5,344 nucleotides of DNA. It comes from Bacteroidales bacterium (GTDB taxonomy: Bacteria > Bacteroidota > Bacteroidia > Bacteroidales > Muribaculaceae). The position numbers were made by a program, and so were the translations under genes. Each line of letters starts with the position of its first letter. The stretch's first letter is position 1. Under the pieces are notes generated by a model that was not told the DNA's origin, ran no database searches, and was given only the letters and a program-made list of their open reading frames with translations. Below, piece by piece: positions 1 to 5,344 of the stretch. The DNA is taken from NCBI GenBank assembly GCA_900752535.1, contig CAADVV010000122.1:1-5344 (forward strand). The letters run 5' to 3'.

Positions 1-101
1 CTCGTTTTCCTGGCATGTGCGGTTCCTGAGGGGGGGGGAGGGGCGGTTTCCCCCCCCGGGCCTAGGGAGCCGGCGACAGCCACGGGACGGCCACGGCACT
101 G
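1..101 (+). other. Disrupted 5' part of the MATE gene (low-complexity, in-frame stops)
   Basis: This stretch should encode an internal N-terminal part of the MATE pump but cannot be read through. In the pump's frame, bases 66-101 still read GAGDSHGTATAL and join smoothly to the downstream protein. The preceding codons GCC TAG sit where the DinF family usually has Ala-Tyr before Gly-Ala, so TAG at 63-65 looks like a changed Tyr codon. Further left, bases 15-26 read MCGS, resembling the family's M-G-T-S segment, and TGA follows at 27-29. Between them lie nine Gs (30-38), four Gs (40-43) and eight Cs (50-57), unlike the rest of the window. I infer either poor sequence at a contig end or a real lesion. 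No start codon or promoter is credible here. Confidence 0.6.
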
Positions 102-1139
102 ATGCGCGGCCTGACCGTTGCGGTCATGCTTGGAGCGGTCATCGTCATACTCCAGCGGCCAATCATCGGTCTGTTCGGCATGGTGATGGATCCCGAGGCC
201 GACGCATGGAGCGAGGCGCTGACCTATCTCCACATCCTCGCCTGGGGCGCGCCGGCAGTGCTGGCCACCACCGTGATGACCGGCTGGCTCATCGGCATGA
301 ACAACACGCGGGCGGCCATGTGGATGTCGATAGCCATCGACGTGGTCAACCTCGCCGTCAGCGCTGGGCTTGTGCTTGGTATGCACATGAAAGTCGAGGG
401 CGTGGCCATAGGCACCCTCTCGGCCCAGTGGGCGGGCGTCATCATCGGCGCCGTCATGATAGCGCGCTACAAGCTGTCGCTGCGCATAGGCATCGGCGAG
501 CTGTTTGAGAAACGTGCCATGAAGCGCTATTTCAGCGTCAACGGAGACATCTTTCTGCGCACGCTCTGTCTCATCGGTGTCACCCTGTGGTTTACGCGCG
601 CCGGAGCCGAGCAGGGGACTGTCACGCTTGCGGCGAATGCCATGCTGATGCAACTTTTCATTCTCTTTTCATACTTCATGGACGGAGTGGCCTATGCCGC
701 CGAGGCTATGGCCGGAAAAGCGGCGGGCGCACACGACGACCGCGGGCTACGCGATGTAATTGGCGGCGTCATGCGTCTGGGGTCACTTCTGGCGCTGATT
801 TTCGCCGTGCTATATTTCACCGCCGGAGAATGGATATTGGAGTTACTCAGCGATGATACCGGCGTCACCGACGCGGCGCGCGACTACCTGCCGTGGACCG
901 TCGCCGTGCCGATAGTTTCGTTCGGAGCCTTCATGTGGGACGGCATATGCGTCGGGACGACGATGACACGCCGTATGCTGCTGTCGATGGCCGTTGCGAC
1001 CCTGGTCTACTTCATCATCTATTTCACCGCCGTGCCATGTCTCGGCAACCATGGCCTGTGGCTGGCGTTCACGGCCTATCTGGCCTCACGGTCGGCGGTC
1101 ATGGCCGCAGCCGAAAAGCTCCACCGGGTCAGGACCTGA
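102..1139 (+). CDS. MATE family efflux transporter, DinF-like, 5'-truncated
   Basis: This is an inner-membrane multidrug/toxin extrusion pump, a family that exports drugs or metabolites using a Na+ or H+ gradient. The open frame has 345 residues against about 440 in intact homologues, so roughly the first 90-100 residues (the first two helices or more) are missing. It has about ten hydrophobic segments, near residues 5-18, 45-65, 72-94, 100-121, 148-164, 178-196, 222-240, 264-284, 292-310 and 316-334. DinF-type landmarks are VNGDIFLRT (146-154) and the stretch FMDGVAYAAEAMAGKAAGA (192-210). Met at 102 is only the first ATG after the upstream stops. Family-like sequence continues back to base 66, so it is probably an internal Met and not the true start. 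The substrate cannot be told. The gene ends 4 bases before the convergent cardiolipin synthase stop. It is either a pseudogene or a sound gene with a badly sequenced 5' end. Confidence 0.88.
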   Translation: MRGLTVAVMLGAVIVILQRPIIGLFGMVMDPEADAWSEALTYLHILAWGAPAVLATTVMTGWLIGMNNTRAAMWMSIAIDVVNLAVSAGLVLGMHMKVEGVAIGTLSAQWAGVIIGAVMIARYKLSLRIGIGELFEKRAMKRYFSVNGDIFLRTLCLIGVTLWFTRAGAEQGTVTLAANAMLMQLFILFSYFMDGVAYAAEAMAGKAAGAHDDRGLRDVIGGVMRLGSLLALIFAVLYFTAGEWILELLSDDTGVTDAARDYLPWTVAVPIVSFGAFMWDGICVGTTMTRRMLLSMAVATLVYFIIYFTAVPCLGNHGLWLAFTAYLASRSAVMAAAEKLHRVRT

Positions 1140-1143
1140 GCTG

Positions 1144-2601
1144 TCAGAGGATGGGAGAAAGCAGACGGAGTATCGACTCTTTAACGCGCGCCAGAAGCGG
1201 ACGGTGACGCCACTCAGACGACTTCACACGGTGAGACTCAGCCATGTCGGCCTCGAACTGCTCGGAGAGGCGACGGTTGATGTCACGGCTGTAGATAAAG
1301 AAGTTAGCCTCGAAATTGTGCTCGAAACTGCGGAAATCGAAGTTTGTGGAGCCGACCGACGAAAACTCGTCGTCGACCACCATCATCTTTGAGTGGAGCA
1401 TTCCGCCCTCATAGAAATAAATCTTTATGCCGGCGCGAAGACACTCCTGGATATAGGAATTTGAGGCGGAAGTCAGCATCGACGAATCGCTGTGGCGGGG
1501 CATCATGATGCGCACATCGACGTGAGAAAGCGACGCCACCTGGAGCGCACGCAACAGACTCTCGGTGGGGAGGAAATAGGGAGTCTGGATATAGATGCGC
1601 CTACGGGCGCCCCCGATGGCCTTGTGCATCATCATGGCGATGTTGCTCCAGCGGCTCGTGGGTCCGGAGCTGACAAACTGGATGCCGACACCCTGGCCGG
1701 GAGGCATCGGGCGGTTCATGCCCGCCGTCTCCTGAATGAGCGGCTGACCCATGAAATTCCAGTCAATGGCAAACGAATACTGAAGGGCTGCAACGGCGGG
1801 ACCGGACACTCTCAGATGGCAGTCGCGCCACTTGGCGAAATTGCCGCCGTCCATATATCGGTCAGCGATGTTCATGCCGCCGATATAGCCGATTTCACCG
1901 TCGATGACACAGACCTTACGGTGATTGCGCCAGTTGATGCGCGAGCCGAATGGCGGGAACGAGACGCGGAAAAACGGATAAATCTCTACGCCCGCCTTGC
2001 GGAGCGTTCGGACATATCGGCGTGAGATTTTGATGGAACCTATGTCATCATAAATCACACGCACTCTGACCCCCTGGGCGGCTTTGGCCATGAGAGCGTC
2101 GGAGAGACGGCGTCCTGTGGCGTCGTCGTTTATGATATAATACTGGAGATGGATATAGCGGCGTGCGGCGGCGATGTCAGCCAGCAGGGCCTCGAACTTC
2201 TCGGGACCGTTGTTGAAGATATCCACGACATTGCCGTCATAATAGTTCGCCCCGACAAGCGAGCGGCCCAGGATGGCGCTCTGACGCCCTTCAGGCGAGA
2301 GTCTGGGCTGGGCGCGGAAACCTCCGCCGACTTCATGGCTGCGCTCAAGCAGACGCCGACGGTTGCGGCGCGAAATCATGCGGGTATTCTTTATCGAACG
2401 GCCGAAGAAAATATAAAGGATGATGCCGCCGACCGGAAAGAGCATCAGGACGGTGACCCAGGCAAGCGATTTTAAGGGATTGCGGTTTTCGGAGATGACA
2501 ACACCTATAATGCTGAGGATAGTGACGCTATAAGCAATCACCAACCCCCAGTAGAGCCAATATGAGTCGATATGGTTGTAGATCCAATCCATAGCCGTCA
2601 T
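1144..2601 (-). CDS. cls: Cardiolipin synthase (phospholipase D family)
   Basis: This membrane enzyme of phospholipid synthesis joins two phosphatidylglycerol molecules to give cardiolipin and glycerol. The protein has 485 residues, the usual length for a bacterial ClsA-type enzyme. Two N-terminal membrane helices (about 15-36 and 46-66) are followed by a basic linker (67-90) and two phospholipase D domains. The first HKD motif is H227-x-K229-x4-D234, followed by GGMN. The second is H403-x-K405-x4-D410, followed by GSTNFD. Both catalytic sets are intact. The start is ATG at 2599-2601; Met4 (2590-2592) is an alternative. No Shine-Dalgarno sequence is seen, as is usual in this phylum. The gene lies 56 bases downstream of the tRNA-Arg on the same strand. 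Only a weak promoter-like TACTTTTT (2624-2631, minus strand) lies between them, so read-through from the tRNA promoter is possible. Its 3' end meets the MATE gene tail to tail. Confidence 0.95.
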   Translation of the reverse strand: MTAMDWIYNHIDSYWLYWGLVIAYSVTILSIIGVVISENRNPLKSLAWVTVLMLFPVGGIILYIFFGRSIKNTRMISRRNRRRLLERSHEVGGGFRAQPRLSPEGRQSAILGRSLVGANYYDGNVVDIFNNGPEKFEALLADIAAARRYIHLQYYIINDDATGRRLSDALMAKAAQGVRVRVIYDDIGSIKISRRYVRTLRKAGVEIYPFFRVSFPPFGSRINWRNHRKVCVIDGEIGYIGGMNIADRYMDGGNFAKWRDCHLRVSGPAVAALQYSFAIDWNFMGQPLIQETAGMNRPMPPGQGVGIQFVSSGPTSRWSNIAMMMHKAIGGARRRIYIQTPYFLPTESLLRALQVASLSHVDVRIMMPRHSDSSMLTSASNSYIQECLRAGIKIYFYEGGMLHSKMMVVDDEFSSVGSTNFDFRSFEHNFEANFFIYSRDINRRLSEQFEADMAESHRVKSSEWRHRPLLARVKESILRLLSPIL

Positions 2602-2657
2602 GGGGAAACGACTCTGCGGCTGAAAAAAGTAGAAACCGCCGTCATTATGTTGACTTG

Positions 2658-2729
2658 TACACCCATAGGGAGTCGAACCCTAATCGTCGGAACCGGAATC
2701 CGATATTCTATCCATTGAACTATGGGTGC
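2658..2729 (-). tRNA. tRNA-Arg, anticodon CCG
   Basis: This transfer RNA decodes the arginine codon CGG. Reading the minus strand, all cloverleaf parts are present in 72 bases. The acceptor stem is GCACCCA/TGGGTGT with a G-U pair at 1-72. The D arm is GTTC/GAAT, with a loop carrying GG followed by A20. The anticodon stem is TCGGA/TCCGA with the seven-base loop TTCCGGT, giving anticodon CCG. A four-base variable loop is followed by the T arm TAGGG-TTCGACT-CCCTA and discriminator A. A20 and C35 are known arginine identity bases. The 3' CCA is not encoded, so it must be added by the CCA-adding enzyme. A well-placed promoter lies upstream. No clear terminator lies between it and the cardiolipin synthase gene. 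Confidence 0.95.
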
Positions 2730-2746
2730 GTCCGGAATTATTCGGA

Positions 2747-2778
2747 TGTGCAAATTTAGAGTTTTTTTCGTAGATTTG
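2747..2778 (+). promoter_or_regulatory. Bacteroidota-type promoter for the ung operon
   Basis: On the plus strand TGTG (2747-2750) is followed after 20 bases by TAGATTTG (2771-2778). The -7 element is a full match to TAnnTTTG. The -33 element matches TTTG at three of four bases. Predicted transcription start is near 2782-2785, giving an untranslated leader of about 21-24 bases before the GTG of ung at 2806. The better match of the tRNA promoter suggests that this one is the weaker of the pair (inference). Confidence 0.6.
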
Positions 2779-2782
2779 CAAA
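2751..2782 (-). promoter_or_regulatory. Bacteroidota-type promoter for tRNA-Arg
   Basis: On the minus strand this reads TTTG (bases 2782-2779), 20 bases, then TAAATTTG (2758-2751). It is a full match to the primary sigma factor consensus of Bacteroidota, TTTG-N19/21-TAnnTTTG. Transcription should start near 2744-2747, leaving a leader of about 15-18 bases before the tRNA 5' end at 2729, to be removed by RNase P. It overlaps the ung promoter on the other strand almost completely. Confidence 0.7.
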
Positions 2783-2805
2783 AAGAATCATAAAACCCAA
2801 CGAGA

Positions 2806-3468
2806 GTGAACGTCAGGATAGAACCGACCTGGAAGGCAGAGCTTGCCGCAGAGTTTGACAAAGATTATTTTGTCAGACTGACCGATTTTGTGCGTCAGCA
2901 ATATCAGACGCGTCAAGTTTTTCCGCCGGCGTCAAAAATCTTCGCGGCCTTCGACGCGTGTCCTTTTGACCGCGTCAAGGTTGTAATACTCGGTCAGGAC
3001 CCTTATCACGATGTGGGGCAGGCCAACGGCCTGGCCTTTTCGGTCAATCCGGGTGTGGCGATACCACGGTCACTGGTCAACATCTTCCGCGAGGTCAACG
3101 CCGACACCGGTGCGCCCATCCCGACTAACGGCGATCTGACACGCTGGGCGCGTCAGGGTGTGCTGCTGCTCAACTCGACGCTGACCGTCGAGGCCCATCA
3201 TGCCGCAAGCCATCAGGGTCACGGATGGGAAGAGTTTACAGACGAGGTCATCATGCGTCTGGCGCATGACCGCGAAGGGCTCGTGTTCATGCTCTGGGGA
3301 GCATGGGCCGCCCGCAAAGGGGCCTTTATCGACCGCAGCCGCCATCTTGTATTGACGTCGCCCCACCCATCGCCGCTGAGCGCCTCTCGCGGATTTTTCG
3401 GTTGCCGCCACTTCTCCAAAGCCAACAAATGGCTGACGGAGCACTCGCAGACACCTATCGAATGGTGA
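2806..3468 (+). CDS. ung: Uracil-DNA glycosylase, family 1
   Basis: This cytoplasmic base-excision repair enzyme cuts uracil out of DNA, arising from cytosine deamination or dUTP incorporation, and leaves an abasic site. The protein has 220 residues, normal for the family. The water-activating motif GQDPYH is at 63-68 with catalytic Asp65. The uracil-stacking Phe is F78, the uracil-reading Asn is N123, and the DNA-intercalating loop HPSPLSA begins at His187 with Leu191. Conserved HFSKAN is at 202-207 and the end TPIEW matches the usual TPIDW. The start is GTG at 2806: the family N-terminus (M-N-V-x-I-E) aligns there and no ATG is available. It appears to be the first gene of a four-gene plus-strand run, transcribed from the promoter at 2747-2778. 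Confidence 0.97.
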   Translation: MNVRIEPTWKAELAAEFDKDYFVRLTDFVRQQYQTRQVFPPASKIFAAFDACPFDRVKVVILGQDPYHDVGQANGLAFSVNPGVAIPRSLVNIFREVNADTGAPIPTNGDLTRWARQGVLLLNSTLTVEAHHAASHQGHGWEEFTDEVIMRLAHDREGLVFMLWGAWAARKGAFIDRSRHLVLTSPHPSPLSASRGFFGCRHFSKANKWLTEHSQTPIEW

Positions 3469-3506
3469 CAGTGACAGACACATTAACAGAAAGTAACTCG
3501 AAAAAG

Positions 3507-3920
3507 ATGAACAACAGACCCACCCTTGAACAGCGGCTTGAGCGGGCCCGCGCCCTGCGGGCTTCAGGCCATAACTGCGCACAGACCGTAGCCATCGTCT
3601 TCGACGACATCGACGGAGCTCCGTCGGAGGCCGACGCCGCCCGCATGTTCGGACCGCTCGGCGGCGGAGTCTCAGCCCAGGGCCTCATCTGCGGCGCCCT
3701 GTCGGCCGGCCTGATGATTTCGGCACTCACAGACCCGGCCGACACGCCCAAATCCAGAGTGTATGTCCTTGGGCGCGAACGCTCTGAAGCTTTCGAGCGC
3801 CGATTCGGCTCAAAAGATTGCCGAGAGCTGAAGCAGAAATACAAGGTAGCCTGCAACGATCTGATTTACGGGACTATAACCGCCATACACAACCGTCTCG
3901 AGAGTGAAAGCCACGATTAA
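3507..3920 (+). CDS. C_GCAxxG_C_C family protein
   Basis: This is a small protein of 137 residues in a family named for its four spaced cysteines, thought to be redox-active or metal-binding; its biochemical role is not known. All four cysteines are visible: C24 in HNCAQ, C62 in ICGALSAG (the GCAxxG-like segment, preceded by a glycine-rich GPLGGGV), C105 and C116. No signal peptide or membrane helix is seen, so it should be cytoplasmic. I chose ATG at 3507 because it follows an A-rich AAAAAG stretch and the similarity to the family begins just after it. ATG at 3462, which overlaps the ung stop as ATGGTGA, would add 15 residues and cannot be excluded. It lies 38 bases after ung, and its last 17 bases overlap the start of the plug gene, suggesting translational coupling. 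Confidence 0.88.
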   Translation: MNNRPTLEQRLERARALRASGHNCAQTVAIVFDDIDGAPSEADAARMFGPLGGGVSAQGLICGALSAGLMISALTDPADTPKSRVYVLGRERSEAFERRFGSKDCRELKQKYKVACNDLIYGTITAIHNRLESESHD

Positions 3921-5175
3921 ATCAGCCTGGGCGTCCCTGGCGATTTTCATCGGCGCCACGACGTCGGTCTATGGCGCCGAAACGAGTCAGGCCATCCTCG
4001 ACGACAGTTTCCGCTCGCTGCAGGTGACTGTCGAGGGCTATCCGTTTGCGCCGCCCGTCATCAGCCTCAACAATCCGGCCGACCATATCCTCATATCATT
4101 TGACGAGCTCGCCGAAGACCGCTCATATCTGCGCTACGAACTGACACACTGCGACGCCCGGTGGCAGCCCGAAGGCCTTGTCGACAGCGAGTTTCTCGAA
4201 GGCTTCAACCAGGGCGACGTGACCGACTATGACTTCTCGCGATCAACGACGGTGCACTATATCAACTATCGAATCACCATACCCAACGAACAGATGGCAC
4301 CGCTCATCGCGGGCAACTATCTGCTGAGGGTCTATCGAGAGGACGACCCAGACACGACGCTGCTGCGCGCACGGTTTTCGGTCAGCGACGACACCATAAA
4401 CCTCAGCGGAGGTGTCACCACGCGCACCGACATCGACACCAACTCACGACATCAGCAGGTGGAGATTGTGGCCGACGACTCGGGACGGACGGTCGAAGAC
4501 ATCTTCAACGACCTGAAAGTCATCGTTGTCCAGAACAGGCGCGCGGACAATGCTGTCACGGTCACCCATCCGCTGAGAGTCGAGGGACGCAGGGCGGTTT
4601 TCGAGCACCTCAGACCGCTTATTTTCGATGCCGGAAACGAATATCGCCGCATGGAGACCGTGTCGGTCAACTATCGGCCGATGCACGTCGGGGAGATTGT
4701 ATGGGCCGACCCGCTCTATCACTTCGTGCTGGAGACCGACACTCCGCGCACCTTCTCGCCTTACAGCTATGACCAGACTCAGCACGGCCGCTACTTCATA
4801 CGCGAATACAACTCGTCACAGAGCGACGTAGAGGCCGACTATGGCGTCGTTCATTTCGCTCTGGAAATGCCCCAGCTGAAAGACGCGGACATATATATCG
4901 ACGGCGACATGACACAGCGGCGTTTTGACCCGTCGTCACGCATGACCTATAACAGCGAGACAGGCCGCTATGAAGCGGCCCTGCTGCTCAAGCAGGGGGC
5001 ATACAACTATCAGTATCTCGCCGTCAGAAACGGGACGGCCGAGGGCGCCACAGGCCCCGTCGAGGGCGACAAATGGGAGACCGTCAATGAATATACGGTC
5101 TATGTCTACCACCGTCCGCGAGGCTCCCGTTATGACCGTCTGGCCGGGGTCACAACCATATTCAGCAACAAATAA
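3904..5175 (+). CDS. Type IX secretion system plug protein (DUF5103)
   Basis: This secreted envelope protein has 423 residues. In the related Flavobacterium system, Plug closes the periplasmic side of the giant SprA outer-membrane channel when no substrate is passing. A signal peptide is visible: basic KATIK, hydrophobic core about 8-20, likely cut near residue 24 (SVYG-AETS). The N-terminal plug domain (about 33-161) carries the family's YELTHCDARWQPEGL (78-92), EGFNQGDVTDYDFS (99-112) and INYRITIPN (120-128), and ends with GNYLLRVY. A middle beta-rich part has GNEYRRME (244-251). The C-terminal part (about 312-405), with IYIDGDMT and LLLKQGAYNYQYL, resembles an E-set/carbohydrate-binding-like beta sandwich (inference). 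The start is GTG at 3904, chosen because it alone gives a complete signal peptide; it overlaps the previous gene by 17 bases. The stop TAA abuts the ATG of the next gene. Confidence 0.88.
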   Translation: MKATIKSAWASLAIFIGATTSVYGAETSQAILDDSFRSLQVTVEGYPFAPPVISLNNPADHILISFDELAEDRSYLRYELTHCDARWQPEGLVDSEFLEGFNQGDVTDYDFSRSTTVHYINYRITIPNEQMAPLIAGNYLLRVYREDDPDTTLLRARFSVSDDTINLSGGVTTRTDIDTNSRHQQVEIVADDSGRTVEDIFNDLKVIVVQNRRADNAVTVTHPLRVEGRRAVFEHLRPLIFDAGNEYRRMETVSVNYRPMHVGEIVWADPLYHFVLETDTPRTFSPYSYDQTQHGRYFIREYNSSQSDVEADYGVVHFALEMPQLKDADIYIDGDMTQRRFDPSSRMTYNSETGRYEAALLLKQGAYNYQYLAVRNGTAEGATGPVEGDKWETVNEYTVYVYHRPRGSRYDRLAGVTTIFSNK

Positions 5176-5344
5176 ATGAACGTCGAAGAAGAAGAAGAAA
5201 TCACCATGCTCCAGATACAAGACACACTCGTAAGCCTCGACCTGGCCGAGCGCTACTTCTGCTGCGACCTCGAAGCATGCAAGGGAGCATGCTGCATCGA
5301 GGGAGACGCCGGCGCGCCGCTCACACCCGAAGAGGCCGAGCAGC
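5176..5344 (+). CDS. DUF3109 family protein, cut by the window end
   Basis: Only the first 56 residues are present. The stretch QIQDTLVSLDLAERYF, followed by a cysteine cluster (CC-x4-C-x3-CC at residues 29-40) and EGDAGAPL, is the hallmark N-terminus of DUF3109. This uncharacterised family is common in Bacteroidota, and its cysteines resemble those of zinc- or iron-chelating YkgJ-type proteins (inference). No signal peptide is seen. ATG at 5176 directly follows the plug stop (TAAATG) and gives an extra N-terminus MNVEEEEEIT. ATG at 5206 gives MLQIQDTL, which fits the usual family start better; the GAA repeat would then be a purine-rich leader. The strand and tight spacing make it the fourth gene of the ung operon. 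Confidence 0.85.
   Translation, partial: MNVEEEEEITMLQIQDTLVSLDLAERYFCCDLEACKGACCIEGDAGAPLTPEEAEQ
5185..5199 (+). repeat. (GAA)5 trinucleotide repeat at the start of the DUF3109 gene
   Basis: Five perfect GAA units lie between the two candidate start codons (5176 and 5206). If translated they give five Glu residues. If not, they form a purine-rich leader ending 6 bases before ATG 5206, where they could help ribosome binding. Changes in unit number would not shift the frame. Confidence 0.75.

Larger units (their letters stand above)
2747..2782. repeat. Imperfect inverted repeat spanning the divergent promoters
   Basis: The arms are 2747-2758 (TGTGCAAATTTA) and 2771-2782, whose reverse complement is TTTGCAAATCTA. 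Ten of twelve bases match, around a 12-base spacer that is rich in T. Each arm contains the -7 element of one promoter and the -33 element of the other. The symmetry therefore follows from two nested divergent promoters and need not imply a separate repressor site. Confidence 0.6.

Noticed and set aside
30..57. Possible G-quadruplex or G/C hairpin acting as a regulatory element
   Set aside because: The block lies where coding sequence of the MATE family is expected, with family-like sequence on both sides. An insertion, lesion or sequencing fault explains it better than a regulatory structure.
17..508. Plus-strand open frame of 163 codons over the MATE gene
   Set aside because: Its product is rich in Arg, His and Gly as expected for an out-of-frame reading of GC-rich DNA. 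The overlapping frame gives clear MATE helices and motifs.
1492..2025. Plus-strand open frame of 177 codons inside the cardiolipin synthase gene
   Set aside because: It is an antisense shadow of a gene with both HKD motifs intact. The translation is low-complexity, has no recognisable domain, and has no promoter or start context of its own.
2658..2729. tRNA as an integration site for a mobile element
   Set aside because: No integrase, no repeated copy of the tRNA 3' end and no phage-like genes are seen in the window. Both flanks are ordinary chromosomal genes.
2747..2782. Dedicated operator for a dimeric repressor
   Set aside because: The inverted repeat is explained by two divergent promoter consensus elements facing each other. 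No regulator gene lies nearby.
2598..2861. Minus-strand open frame of 87 codons across the intergenic region
   Set aside because: It runs through the tRNA-Arg gene and both promoters, so it is a chance reading of non-coding DNA.
3070..3582. Minus-strand open frame of 170 codons opposite ung
   Set aside because: The plus strand carries ung with all catalytic motifs. The antisense product has no family resemblance.

Overview
The window looks like chromosomal DNA from a member of the Bacteroidota, most likely a GC-rich gut Bacteroidales (Muribaculaceae-like; the family assignment is inference). Four things support this. There is a type IX secretion plug protein and a DUF3109 protein, both typical of this phylum. 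Two promoters match the Bacteroidota consensus TTTG-N20-TAnnTTTG. Shine-Dalgarno sequences are absent before the genes.

Left part (1-2601): a MATE/DinF-type efflux pump on the plus strand has lost its 5' part. The first ~65 bases are low-complexity poly-G/poly-C with in-frame stops and look like a damaged contig end or a real lesion. The pump gene runs tail to tail, with a 4-base gap, into a full-length cardiolipin synthase (two membrane helices, two HKD motifs) on the minus strand.

Middle (2602-2805): a tRNA-Arg(CCG) lies on the minus strand upstream of the cardiolipin synthase gene. A compact bidirectional promoter follows. The tRNA promoter and the plus-strand promoter for the next operon occupy the same 36 bp as an imperfect inverted repeat.

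Right part (2806-5344): four genes run on the plus strand with very short gaps or overlaps, which suggests one operon. They are family 1 uracil-DNA glycosylase (ung), a small C_GCAxxG_C_C-family protein with four conserved cysteines, a secreted type IX secretion plug-domain protein, and the start of a cysteine-rich DUF3109 protein cut off by the window end. These genes do not form a known pathway. The set mixes DNA repair, two small cysteine-motif proteins of unknown function, and an envelope secretion component.

I see no CRISPR array, insertion sequence, phage gene or obviously new defence system. The region is mostly ordinary core genome. The shared promoter, the damaged 5' end and the mixed ung/plug operon are the points most worth a second look.
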